Positions 41,663 to 50,115 of a stretch of DNA of 64,000 bases are shown piece after piece (the stretch's first letter is position 1; every line of letters begins with the position of its first letter). Origin of the DNA: Bog-473 sp963783965. Lineage in GTDB: Bacteria > Actinomycetota > Acidimicrobiia > Acidimicrobiales > RAAP-2. The notes beneath the pieces are model-generated. The model saw nothing but the letters and a program-made list of their open reading frames with translations, was not told the DNA's origin and ran no database searches. The stretch covers positions 122,758 through 186,757 of the forward strand of contig CAWAPQ010000010.1 in assembly GCA_963783965.1 (NCBI GenBank), given 5' to 3'. The translations under genes were made by a program, and so were the position numbers.

Positions 41663-42199
41663 CTAGAGGTAGTGCTCAAGGTCCGCCTTGATGTCGGCAG
41701 GTGCCACCGGTGGCTCGTAGCGCTTGATGACGGCTCCGTCACGACCCACAAGGAACTTGGTGAAGTTCCACTTCACCTCGTCGGTACCCTCCCCCTCGGG
41801 ACGGATGTTCGAGATCGCCTTGTAGAACTCGCCGTACTGCGGACCGAAGTCTCCTGGCGCCTGCGCACGCAGGAATTGATAGAGAGGGACAGCGTCCTCG
41901 CCGTTCACGTCGACTTTGGCGAAGACCGGAAAGGTGACGTCGTAGGTCGTCTTGCAGAACGCTTGAATCTCGTCGTTGCTACCGGGCTCCTGCTCCTTGA
42001 ACTGATTGCTCGGGAACCCGAGGATCTCGAAACCGCGGTCCTTGTCGTCCCGGTAGAGCGACTCCAGCCCCTCATATTGCGGCGTCAGCCCGCACTTGCT
42101 GGCGACGTTCACAATGAGCAGGACCTTGCCCTGGTAGTCCGCCAGCGGGACCTCGCTTCCGTCTGCTGCCGTGGCCGCGAAGTCGTGCGTCGTTGTCAT
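41663..42199 (-). CDS. Glutathione-peroxidase-family thiol peroxidase
   Basis: A 178-residue cysteine peroxidase. The peroxidatic Cys is in NVASKCGLTPQYEGL, the catalytic Gln in FPSNQFKEQEPGSN, and Trp/Asn in KWNFTKFLV. Actinobacteria lack glutathione, so thioredoxin or mycothiol is the likely reductant. ATG at 42199 starts the family match. Downstream of the carbonic anhydrase gene, with which it may share a promoter. Confidence 0.92.
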   Translation of the reverse strand: MTTTHDFAATAADGSEVPLADYQGKVLLIVNVASKCGLTPQYEGLESLYRDDKDRGFEILGFPSNQFKEQEPGSNDEIQAFCKTTYDVTFPVFAKVDVNGEDAVPLYQFLRAQAPGDFGPQYGEFYKAISNIRPEGEGTDEVKWNFTKFLVGRDGAVIKRYEPPVAPADIKADLEHYL

Positions 42200-42292
42200 C
42201 GAATCCCTCTTCCTGGCTTTGGTCAGGTCCACTCGCCGCGAACAACCTTCTCGAAGCACAACACCCGACCAGGCGAGGGGATTCCCTGAGGA

Positions 42293-42870
42293 TCAGGTCG
42301 GCTCCCCCGCCTTCGTCGCATCGGGAACCTCAACGAGACGACCGGTCGTCACGTCGTAGATGTACCCATAGATCGCGATCCGCCCCGGCACGAGCGGATG
42401 GGACCGGACACGGGAGACGTCTTCGGTCACACTCGCCGCATTGTCGCTGATGGTGAGCCAGTCGATGTACTTGGCTTCGGGGGACCCTGGGCCGGGGCCT
42501 ACATCCCGGAAGCCGTCGGGACCCAATTCCGCCGTTTCAAGGCTGCTGGCCAGCAAGCCCCGGATCACTTCATCGGTGAAGAACTCCATCCCGCAGTTCG
42601 TGTGGTGGATCACGAACCACTCCCGAGTCCCCAGCAGCTTGTACGAGATCACGAGTGATCGAATGGCGTCGTCACTCCGCGGCCACCCGCATTGCGGATG
42701 ACGTGGGCGTCGCCTTCACTCAAGCCGGCATATTTCGCCGGATCGAGGCGCGCATCCATGCAGGTGAGAATGGCAAAGCGGCGCGCCGGCGGCAGCGCCA
42801 ACGCCGAACGTTCGCCGAAGGAACCGGCATATTCCTCGTTGGCCTGAAGGACTTCATCGCGGACTGACAT
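42293..42870 (-). pseudogene. Beta-carbonic anhydrase split by a one-base frameshift
   Basis: The N-terminal part (42649-42870) has ILTCMDARLDP, with the zinc Cys and Asp-Arg dyad, and ends after RNAGGRG. The remainder (42293-42652) in another frame continues with SYKLLGTREWFVIHHTNCGMEFF, with the zinc His and Cys. In intact enzymes these join as [20 protein letters not shown]. Loss of a single base near 42672-42682 explains the break. All zinc ligands are otherwise present, so a sequence error is quite possible. ATG at 42870 with GGAGAG. Carbonic anhydrase interconverts CO2 and bicarbonate. Confidence 0.82.
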
Positions 42871-42901
42871 GTCTCTCCTCCCGTCGCCGGAACACTCTAT
42901 T

Positions 42902-42920
42902 CCCGATCATATTAGTCGGC
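42902..42920. promoter_or_regulatory. Palindromic Rrf2/IscR-like operator upstream of carbonic anhydrase
   Basis: CCCGATCATATTAGTCGGC; on the minus strand it reads GCCGACTAATATGATCGGG. Centred 41 bases before the ATG at 42870, nearly the same offset as the DUF4395 site. Both halves match the GACT-N6-RTCGG pattern. Confidence 0.5.
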
Positions 42921-43063
42921 TTTACGCTCCACGTCCCCCTCCCGGCAGTCTCGGGTGCCCGCGCAATCTCCGCAGGGAGGGATCAACGCCCCTGCCGGTC
43001 CATCTTCGCGACCAACTGCGGCAGCTCGGGCGAGTCCGCCGGTCCTTGTCGACTGCAGCGGCG

Positions 43064-43633
43064 CTATGTCGAGCGAGCGGAACGCGCCGGCCGACGCGGA
43101 GTGGGCAACTCAGCGTCAACCTCCTCCGCGAGCTCGCACGCGCTTTCGAGAGGGTCGAGAGCATCGAGCCGCGTGGCGAGTAACCGAAGCTGGGCACGAA
43201 ACGACTCGCCGGCCTCTTGCGCAAGCGGGGCGAGGAGGTGGGCCTCTGCTGCCCGAAGGCGCTCATGGAGCTCGGCAAGGAGGTCCGAGCCGTGTTGCGT
43301 TGCGACAACTCGGCGCGCCCGCCGATCAGCCGGATCAGGGCGGCGCTCAATCAGGTTCGCTGCCTCGAGGTCGTCGAGGAGATAGGTCATGACCGTGCGG
43401 TCGATGCCGAGGTGCTGGGCCAGGGCGAGCTGGCTCCCAACGGTGCCCTGGGTAGCCGCCGACAGCACCTGGTAGCCGCGTGGACCGCCCGGAAGGTCGG
43501 CAACGGCATTGTGCGCAGCAGCGACGTAGGCCCGAAACAGTGTACCCAAGCCCCAGCCGAGATCATCTGCCAACGCGTCGTCACATCGGCCTGGGTCGTC
43601 GGGTCTGTTTCCCTGACCAGGGTGATCGATCAC
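43064..43633 (-). CDS. MarR family transcriptional regulator
   Basis: A 189-residue winged-helix regulator. Core: LALAQHLGIDRTVMTYLLDDLEAANLIERRPDPADRRARRVVATQHG (residues about 68-115), the recognition helix and wing of MarR proteins. GTG start. Divergent from the FAD oxidoreductase gene across 114 bases containing an 11-base palindrome, so it probably represses that gene set. Confidence 0.87.
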   Translation of the reverse strand: MIDHPGQGNRPDDPGRCDDALADDLGWGLGTLFRAYVAAAHNAVADLPGGPRGYQVLSAATQGTVGSQLALAQHLGIDRTVMTYLLDDLEAANLIERRPDPADRRARRVVATQHGSDLLAELHERLRAAEAHLLAPLAQEAGESFRAQLRLLATRLDALDPLESACELAEEVDAELPTPRRPARSARST

Positions 43634-43705
43634 ATCTTCATCATACGGGTCGTCGTGCGAGAAGCGTTGTCCTGTAGATGCTCGGTTGCGATGATGATCT
43701 GTTTA

Positions 43706-43716
43706 CAATACTATTG
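43706..43716. promoter_or_regulatory. MarR-type operator candidate CAATA-C-TATTG
   Basis: A perfect 11-base palindrome in an AT-rich stretch between divergent marR and FAD oxidoreductase genes, 32 bases before the latter's ATG. Position suits repression of both. Binding by the adjacent MarR is inference. Confidence 0.45.
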
Positions 43717-43747
43717 ACGACACAGAGACAAGGCGAGAGAAACGAAG

Positions 43748-44875
43748 ATGGAGGCGACCGTGACGAGCAAAGGAACAGAAAAGCCAACGGTGGTCGTGGT
43801 GGGTGGGGGCTACGGAGGTATCGCCGTGGCCAAGGCGCTCGACGCGACCCACGACGTCGTGCTCGTCGAGCCGAAGGACGCCTTCATGCACAACATTGCC
43901 GCCCTGCGAGCGCTGGCGGATCCATCGTGGCTTCCGAGGATCTTCCTCCCGTACACAGGGCTCTTGACCAATGGGCGAGTGGTTCGGGACCGTGCTCTCG
44001 CAGTGGAGCCCCGCCGGGTGGTGACGGCATCGGGCGAGGAGATCTCGGCCGAGTACGTCGTCTTGGCCACCGGGTCGAGATATCCATTTCCGGCCAAGAC
44101 CGATCTCATCGACACTCACCACGCTCAAGATCAGGTCCGGCAAGCGCATGAGGCGCTTACGAGGGCAGATCGGGTCCTCTTGGTCGGAGCCGGCCCGGTC
44201 GGCATAGAGCTCGCAGGAGAGATCCGTCACGTGTGGCCGAACAAGTCGATCGTCCTGCTCGACGTCGCCGACGAGATTCTCGGCGGACCGTACAACCCCG
44301 AGCTCAAAGCCGAACTCCGACGCCAGCTGCTCGAGGCCCGCGTCGAGCTGATCCTCGGCAGCCCGCTGCGCCAACCGCCGCCGCTCGAGCCAGGGGAGCT
44401 GGAAACGTTCACCGTGAGCACTGACGCCGGGACAGAAATCACGGCAGATATTTGGTTCCGCTGCTTCGGTGTCGTCCCCAATAGCGACTACCTCGGGGAC
44501 GAGCTTGCATCCGCTCGCCGCTCCGACGGGTTCATCGAGGTCGGTCCGACCCTGCAGGTTGCCGGCCAGACACAGGTCTTCGCGATCGGGGACGTTTCGA
44601 CTGCCGACGCCAAGATGGCCGGCTTCGCCGGACGCCAAGCAGCCACCGTGGCGGAGAACATCACTTCGCTCACCCGAGGAAATTCCGAGCTGACGCACTA
44701 CGAGTCCATGGGTGTTGCCATTGCTGTGCCGATCGGACCAAGCGGCGGAGCGGGCCAGTTCCCTGGACAGGACGAGATCGTCGGAAGCGAGATCATCGCC
44801 GAAGCAAAGGGCAGAGATCTGATGGTCGACCGTTTCAGCGAGCTCTTCGGACTTGCGGCATCCACGGCCTCGTAA
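43748..44875 (+). CDS. FAD/NAD(P)-dependent oxidoreductase, FSP1/AIF-like
   Basis: A 375-residue two-dinucleotide-domain flavoprotein. FAD motif VVVVGGGYGGIAVAKAL near residue 18, YVVLATGSRYPFPAK, NAD(P) motif VLLVGAGPVGIELAGEI near residue 140, and the second FAD motif VFAIGDVSTADAKMAGFAGRQA. It resembles AIF/FSP1 quinone reductases and type II NADH dehydrogenases. It may supply reduced flavin or quinone to the monooxygenase 57 bases downstream. ATG at 43748, or GTG at 43760. Confidence 0.86.
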   Translation: MEATVTSKGTEKPTVVVVGGGYGGIAVAKALDATHDVVLVEPKDAFMHNIAALRALADPSWLPRIFLPYTGLLTNGRVVRDRALAVEPRRVVTASGEEISAEYVVLATGSRYPFPAKTDLIDTHHAQDQVRQAHEALTRADRVLLVGAGPVGIELAGEIRHVWPNKSIVLLDVADEILGGPYNPELKAELRRQLLEARVELILGSPLRQPPPLEPGELETFTVSTDAGTEITADIWFRCFGVVPNSDYLGDELASARRSDGFIEVGPTLQVAGQTQVFAIGDVSTADAKMAGFAGRQAATVAENITSLTRGNSELTHYESMGVAIAVPIGPSGGAGQFPGQDEIVGSEIIAEAKGRDLMVDRFSELFGLAASTAS

Positions 44876-44932
44876 CCGACCGACCGCAATCAGAATTTCT
44901 TTTATCCCGGCTTACCCGGAAGAGGTACAGAG

Positions 44933-46039
44933 ATGAGCACCAAAGACATTGAGTTTGGCCTGGATTCCTTCGTTCCGCTCAGCGTGGACGAGTCGGGTCG
45001 AGAACTCAGCGGCGACGTCGTGATCCGCAACACCGTCGAAGAGGCTGTTCTCGCCGATGCCGTCGGGATCGATTCGTTCAACATTGCCGAGCACTACCGC
45101 CGGGACATGATGGACTCCGCTGGGCACGTCATTCTTGCTGCGATCGCCGGTCGCACCGAGCGCATCCGGCTCGGCACCGCCGTGACTGTCCTAAGTACCC
45201 AAGACCCCGTTCGTGTCTTTACCCAGTTCGCCACGCTGGACGCGGTCTCGAACGGGCGCGCACAACTGATTCTCGGCCGCGGTTCACTCACGGAGTCGTT
45301 CCCGCTCTTCGGATTCGACCTCAGTGACTACGAGGAGCTCTTCGAGGAGAACCTCGACCTCTTTACGCGACTGTTGCGCGACCAACCCGTCACATGGTCA
45401 GGCAAGTTCCGTTCGCCGCTCACAAATCAATATCTCAGCCCGCCCCTTCCACAGGGGCATCTGCCCACGTGGGTCGGTGTCGGCGGAAGTCCGCAGTCCG
45501 TGGTGAGGGCCGCTCGTTACGGGTTGCCACTCATGCTGGCTGTCATAGGTGGGCCCCCCATCCGCTTCGCACCATTGGTCGACCTCTACGGGCGCGCGCT
45601 CGAGACGTACGGATATCCGCAGCTGGCCGTCGGCATGCATTCGCACGGATTCATCGCAAAGACCGACGAGGAGGCCGCTGACATCCAGTACCCGCATTGG
45701 GCCCACGTCTTCGAGAACGCCGCCGCCGAGCGGGGATGGGCGCGCCCGACAATGGAGAAGTTTCAAGCTGAGATCGCAGAGGGGTCTCTCTATCTCGGAT
45801 CCCCGGAGACTGTGGCGACGAAGGTTGCATGGGTCATCGGACTGCTCGGGCTTACTCGATTCGACTTGGCCTATGCGACGGGACGCGTACCCCACGAACA
45901 GAAGATGGCGACCATAGAGCTCTATGGACGGGAGGTGATCCCGCGGGTTAGGGAGATCCTCGCCGATGCCGTTGGGCGGGACTCCCCCACTGTCAGCTCA
46001 GAGGCTCTGCGCAGTGACGCTTTCACTGTCTCTCGGTGA
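44933..46039 (+). CDS. LLM class flavin-dependent oxidoreductase
   Basis: A 368-residue luciferase-like protein: IEFGLDSFVPLSVDESGRELSG, SFNIAEHYRRDMMDSAGHVILAAIAGRTERIRLGTAVTVLS, ATLDAVSNGRAQLILGRGSLTESFPLFGFDLSDYEELFEENL. This resembles the uncharacterised LLM subgroup with GRGSxTESFPLFG. Same direction as the FAD gene, probably the oxygenase of the module. Reductant and substrate unknown. Confidence 0.87.
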   Translation: MSTKDIEFGLDSFVPLSVDESGRELSGDVVIRNTVEEAVLADAVGIDSFNIAEHYRRDMMDSAGHVILAAIAGRTERIRLGTAVTVLSTQDPVRVFTQFATLDAVSNGRAQLILGRGSLTESFPLFGFDLSDYEELFEENLDLFTRLLRDQPVTWSGKFRSPLTNQYLSPPLPQGHLPTWVGVGGSPQSVVRAARYGLPLMLAVIGGPPIRFAPLVDLYGRALETYGYPQLAVGMHSHGFIAKTDEEAADIQYPHWAHVFENAAAERGWARPTMEKFQAEIAEGSLYLGSPETVATKVAWVIGLLGLTRFDLAYATGRVPHEQKMATIELYGREVIPRVREILADAVGRDSPTVSSEALRSDAFTVSR

Positions 46040-46096
46040 GGGTGCCGAACGTCGCTTAGGTATCGTCGGTACCGGAAAATCGGCACCACCATTGCT

Positions 46097-46110
46097 CGGG
46101 CAGCTGCCCG
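46097..46110. promoter_or_regulatory. Perfect 14-base palindrome before the alpha/beta hydrolase gene
   Basis: CGGGCAGCTGCCCG, 66 bases before the ATG at 46176. It has no loop or T tract, so a DNA-binding site is likelier than a terminator. It may be a second control point inside the module. Confidence 0.35.
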
Positions 46111-46175
46111 TCGGTAAGAACCCACAAGAAAACGCCCACAGGTCACCACTCGCGATCAGCAAAAGAGAGACGAAT

Positions 46176-46955
46176 ATGACCACAATCTCAACGTCATCGA
46201 CCAAGAACATCAATTCCGAGGGCGTCGGCCCCGTCGAGCTGACCGTAGAGGAACGTGGGGAAGGACGGCCGTATCTTGTGCTCCATGGTGGTGCCGGCCC
46301 ACGGTCCGTATCCGAATTTGCTCAGCTTTTGGCCGAAAATGAACACCACCGGGTAGTCACGCCCACGGATCCCGGATTTGGCGGCACAACGAGGCCAGAG
46401 GCTCTCGACAACGTTGCAAAGCTCGCCACGCTCTACCGGGGCTTGCTCGACGAACTCGGACTCGAGGACGTGACCGTCATCGGTAACTCCGTGGGTGGTT
46501 GGATCGCCGTCGAAATGGCGCTGCTGGGTTCTCCCCACATCACTCGCATGGTGCTTCTCGACGCGGTAGGCATCGAAGTCGAAGGCCACTCCGTTACTGA
46601 CGTGTCCGCTCTATCGCTTCCGGAAATCCAGGCTCTTTCATTCCACGACCCGGCGCCCTTCCAGGTTGACCCCGCCACCGTTCCCGACGCGCAGAAGATC
46701 ATCATGGCCTCCAACGCGGCAGCGTTGGCGGTCTATGCCGGCCCGCGGTCCATGGCCGATCCCTCGCTTCTCGGTCGCCTGAGCGGCATCGATATCCCGA
46801 CCCTGGTGTTGTGGGGCGAAAGCGATCGGATTGTCGACCCCCCTTACGGCCAGGCCTATGCCGCGGCCATCCCTGGCGCACGCTTCGAGGTGCTGCCGGG
46901 CACTGGGCACATGCCACAAATGGAGACTCCCGAACTCGTCATTCAAGCGATCTAA
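46176..46955 (+). CDS. Alpha/beta hydrolase
   Basis: A 259-residue alpha/beta-hydrolase. Oxyanion region YLVLHGGAGPRS, nucleophile elbow VIGNSVGGWIAVEMAL (Ser near residue 103), acid strand IPTLVLWGESDRIVDPPYG and catalytic His in LPGTGHMPQMETP. ATG at 46176 has AGAGAGACG upstream; a longer frame reads into untranslated leader. Together with the LLM oxygenase it could hydrolyse an ester or lactone product. Last gene of the module, convergent with a MarR gene. Confidence 0.88.
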   Translation: MTTISTSSTKNINSEGVGPVELTVEERGEGRPYLVLHGGAGPRSVSEFAQLLAENEHHRVVTPTDPGFGGTTRPEALDNVAKLATLYRGLLDELGLEDVTVIGNSVGGWIAVEMALLGSPHITRMVLLDAVGIEVEGHSVTDVSALSLPEIQALSFHDPAPFQVDPATVPDAQKIIMASNAAALAVYAGPRSMADPSLLGRLSGIDIPTLVLWGESDRIVDPPYGQAYAAAIPGARFEVLPGTGHMPQMETPELVIQAI

Positions 46956-47033
46956 ACCAACATGGTGCGAGCTCTGGTCGGACCTCTTTCCGCCAAAGAC
47001 TTACGGACGAAGACCCTCAGTAACGATCGCTGG

Positions 47034-47492
47034 TTAACGGTCCTCGAGGCGATTGGCCACGCCCGAGATAGCGGACGCAACCACCGAAACCACGGCAGGG
47101 TCCATGTGATCGAAAAAGTTCGATCGGACGCTGGCCAAGTGTACGGACCACGCTGCGCGTAATTTCGCCATGCCTCGAGGGGTCAATTTGGCCACGTTGC
47201 CGCGGGCATCGGTGGAACTCACCATTTTGGTGAGCAGAGCACGGGACTGGAGATCATCGACCAGTCGGGTCATTCGGCTCGCCGAGAGCCCGGTCGCACT
47301 GGCCAGGTCGCTCATGCGGAGCTCACGATTGGACGCTTCGGAAAGGTGCATGAGGGTGGTGTAGTCGCTGGCGCTCAACCCCGCACCGTGGATCAGGTCA
47401 GAGTCGAGGTCCCGTGGGAGCGTCTTGACCAGGCGCATGATTGCCCGCCATAGCGTTTCTTCCGCCGGGGAGAGCGGAGCGACCTTGGCCAT
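47034..47492 (-). CDS. MarR family transcriptional regulator
   Basis: A 152-residue regulator: LSASDYTTLMHLSEASNRELRMSDLASATGLSASRMTRLVDDLQSRALLTKMVSSTDARGNVAKLTPRG is a full MarR HTH and wing. ATG at 47492 begins the family match. Convergent with the hydrolase and 73 bases after a DNA glycosylase gene on the same strand. A second MarR bracketing the catabolic module. Confidence 0.86.
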   Translation of the reverse strand: MAKVAPLSPAEETLWRAIMRLVKTLPRDLDSDLIHGAGLSASDYTTLMHLSEASNRELRMSDLASATGLSASRMTRLVDDLQSRALLTKMVSSTDARGNVAKLTPRGMAKLRAAWSVHLASVRSNFFDHMDPAVVSVVASAISGVANRLEDR

Positions 47493-47564
47493 GAACCGAG
47501 GATAACTTGCTCCGCGAAGCAATCGTCGCCAGTGGGCATCGGAACCCATCGACCACCGTATGCC

Positions 47565-48323
47565 TCACGGATCTGGCCGGTCTTTCTCGGAGGCACTTGC
47601 AAAGAGATAGGACGTGGCCAGGCTCCGGAACGGGCGCCACTTCTCGGCGATGTCGAGGACCTCCTCCTGACTCGGCAGATGGCCCAGGTGATACGCATCG
47701 CGGATCGCTTTGCGTAACGCGAGGTCTCCAGGCAGCACGATGTCCTCCCGTCGAAGGGCGACGAGCAGAGCGCCTTGCGCCGTCCACGGGCCGATACCGG
47801 GGACGGCCGTCAGCTCGGCGATGAACTCGTCGTCCGACATCCCTCGGAGGCGCTCGACATCCAATCGGCCATCCACAAACCGTTCGGCGAGATCCCGCAG
47901 TGTGTTGACCTTTCGCCACGAAAGACCCGCCGCTCGCAGGTCGTTCGGATCGGTGGCCAACAGCTGGTCGGGCGATGGCAAGTGGCCACCGAAGTGCGAA
48001 GTGACGCGGGCAACGGTCCGCCTTGTCGCTGCGACGGAGAGCTGTTGTCCGGCCACCTGAAAGAGGAAAGACCCGAACAGGTCCATCGGCGGGAGTTCGT
48101 CGAGCCACGCGTGCGGATCGAAGTCCGGCCGTTGCTCGACCAGCTGTCTGATCACGGGGTCGGCTTTGCGCAGATAGTCCTGGCCGAGAGAAAACTTCGA
48201 TGCCTGTCTGCGCAGGACCCGAACGGGAGACCTTTTCCGTTGACACCTGTCGATCTTCCCCCATTTCCCACGCCCATCCCGCCATCGAGCGCTGTGGCAT
48301 GGACCATTTTTATTGCTTGCCAA
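47565..48323 (-). CDS. DNA-3-methyladenine glycosylase-like HhH-GPD protein
   Basis: About 252 residues. The HhH-GPD core is SDDEFIAELTAVPGIGPWTAQGALLVALRREDIVLPGDLALRKA, with the hairpin PGIGPWTA and catalytic Asp in LPGDLAL. Upstream LFGSFLFQVAGQQLSVAATRRTV fits AlkA-like enzymes that excise alkylated bases. The only in-frame start covering the family match is TTG at 48323; GTG at 48155 would cut into conserved sequence. Confidence 0.82.
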   Translation of the reverse strand: MASNKNGPCHSARWRDGRGKWGKIDRCQRKRSPVRVLRRQASKFSLGQDYLRKADPVIRQLVEQRPDFDPHAWLDELPPMDLFGSFLFQVAGQQLSVAATRRTVARVTSHFGGHLPSPDQLLATDPNDLRAAGLSWRKVNTLRDLAERFVDGRLDVERLRGMSDDEFIAELTAVPGIGPWTAQGALLVALRREDIVLPGDLALRKAIRDAYHLGHLPSQEEVLDIAEKWRPFRSLATSYLFASASEKDRPDP

Positions 48324-48428
48324 CGCAATAATAATTCGTTACGCTCACCTCGAACACGCGAGCCGGACGCCGCAGCACGTGACCGGCCGGGGGGGACACC
48401 CCTTCGGTTTATTTGCTGGCCCCCAGGT

Positions 48429-48495
48429 GAGTAGCCGTAGCTACTCGAACCTTTCTCGACTCACGAACCCCGACTCGTGGTTATCGTGAGGAGGT
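48429..48495 (+). promoter_or_regulatory. Structured leader with two hairpins before the 48.5-kb gene
   Basis: GAGTAGC-CGTA-GCTACTC (48429-48446) is a perfect 7-bp hairpin. CTCACGA (48460-48466) can pair with TCGTGAG (48484-48490), which runs into GAGGAGGT at 48488-48495, or its CACGA can pair with TCGTG at 48475-48479. The two pairings exclude each other. A cis-acting role is inference. Confidence 0.3.
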
Positions 48496-48517
48496 GTCAC
48501 CGACGAAGGGATCTGCA

Positions 48518-49090
48518 GTGACGCGAAATGCGTCGGACTGGAAGAACTTTTCTGCGTTGGAGGGAACTTTTCTTCGCTGGAGGCGACGCGGTTTCTGGAA
48601 CCATGATTTATTCGATGAATCGGGCAGTGCCGCTCTGTGTTCAGTACAGAAGCTGCCTTTCAGGCGCATGACGATGGCGCTTTATGGGCGTCCCTGCCAG
48701 CTTCGCGGTCGCGACGGTTCTGCGGCATCAGATTGGGTGCTTATCAATGCAAGTGGTCACAAGGCACTGAGCGTGACTGGGAACCCTGTTTGGCAGACCG
48801 ACAACCCCGTGCTGAAGTTGCAGCGAGGGGAACAGATCGTTTTCACGGTTGACGCACGCTCTCCATCTCGTGCCGTCATGTCATGTATTAATTTGCGGTC
48901 GAATGCACTGATTGCGCGACTTCGGTGGCGGTCGCGTGGTTGGTGGCGACCGTTATCGACGGTAGAGGTAGTTGTGGAACCGAAAGTCGAATTGACCGAG
49001 TCCGTAGTCGCGTTGGTGATGTTGGCCTCTGTCGATTGTCTGCCTCAGTTCTTCAACCATGGTGGGGGAGGAATTGGGCTTGGAGCCTGA
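48518..49090 (+). CDS. Hypothetical protein with C-terminal hydrophobic segment (LURP-one-like?)
   Basis: A 190-residue protein of uncertain family. The middle has beta-rich sequence (KLQRGEQIVFTVDARSPSRAVMSC). The C-terminus has one hydrophobic helix (LTESVVALVMLASVDCLPQF) and ends in NHGGGGIGLGA, a pattern seen in small actinobacterial phospholipid-scramblase/LURP-one-like proteins. GTG at 48518 has AAGGGA 6 bases upstream; GTG at 48494 is an alternative. Lower GC than the heme region. Confidence 0.5.
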   Translation: MTRNASDWKNFSALEGTFLRWRRRGFWNHDLFDESGSAALCSVQKLPFRRMTMALYGRPCQLRGRDGSAASDWVLINASGHKALSVTGNPVWQTDNPVLKLQRGEQIVFTVDARSPSRAVMSCINLRSNALIARLRWRSRGWWRPLSTVEVVVEPKVELTESVVALVMLASVDCLPQFFNHGGGGIGLGA

Positions 49091-49178
49091 CTGGCCCTAG
49101 CCCCGTTCGCTGCCGGATGTGAGTACTGATCGGCACGGCTTCGGGGATCCGTCAACCTATAGCCGCCTAGCCATCTTG

Positions 49179-49913
49179 CTAGGTGTATCTGTTGGTCTTC
49201 TTCGGGCGGAATCGCGAGATGTACAGACCAAAGGCGATCAACCAAATCGTCACCGGGTACGCAGCGATCCGCTCCATCATTCCGCGACCGATGCCAAAAG
49301 ACTTGTGCGAAGCGAAACACAACAGTGCGGCCAGCGCCAGGCTGCTGAAGATCAGCATGGAGCGCCGCATGGACTCTGGCAGGGTGAGTACGCCCCCAAG
49401 CACAAGGATCGCCAGGTTGCCAATCGCGATCGCGAGAAAAGCTCCAATGATGTGCATGGTCCGATTCTCGTTCTCGGGAAACAAACCGACGAGGATAGAA
49501 CCGAGTCCCGCCAATGCCATCAAGCCAAAACCGAACATAGCGGCGTGTCGCTCGTGGGGGGCTCTTTGGGTGAATTCGTGGTAAAGCAGAGCCGAGCCGA
49601 TCACCATGATCAAGCCGAGCAAGAGAAAGCCGGCGTAGTTCATCAGCCACCAACGCGGCGAGCACATCCCTGGAGAGCCATAGCCTCCGCAGCTCGTTTC
49701 GCCCAGATCGCTAATCGAGTTTGAAACCAGGCTGTAATTGGGGATGAACACCCAAGCCACGATGAGCTGAATCACGAAGTAGAGCGCTGCGCCCATGAAG
49801 ACGACAGGCCCCAGGGACGGATGGGCGTCGTGTATTCCTCCGATCCATCTGAAAATTCGGTGGCTGCTCTGGTATGGAATGTCTACTGAACCGGCTTGGT
49901 CTTGGCTCTCCAC
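49179..49913 (-). CDS. DUF998 family membrane protein
   Basis: A 244-residue protein with about six transmembrane helices. Matches to DUF998 include YSLVSNSISDLGETSCGG after the first helix and GLGSILVGLFPENENRTMHIIGAFLAI. The residues NSISDLG are the family hallmark. GTG start next to GAGGAGG. Function unknown. Convergent with the preceding gene. Confidence 0.8.
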   Translation of the reverse strand: MESQDQAGSVDIPYQSSHRIFRWIGGIHDAHPSLGPVVFMGAALYFVIQLIVAWVFIPNYSLVSNSISDLGETSCGGYGSPGMCSPRWWLMNYAGFLLLGLIMVIGSALLYHEFTQRAPHERHAAMFGFGLMALAGLGSILVGLFPENENRTMHIIGAFLAIAIGNLAILVLGGVLTLPESMRRSMLIFSSLALAALLCFASHKSFGIGRGMMERIAAYPVTIWLIAFGLYISRFRPKKTNRYT

Positions 49914-50115
49914 CCCTCCTCCTCGCCCCTGGTCTCAGGTAGGAGCCTCTTTAGCGCACTTGTCGGGCACAACATCAGCCACGACATTGCAGTGCCAAGA
50001 GAGCAGGGTTCTTCGCGATCCGTCGCTCGAGGACATGCCCTATCTCGGGAGGAGGCTGCCCCCGTACAGGGACGGGGTGCCACTATGCGGCACATAGGGA
50101 TGCTGCAAAGAACTG

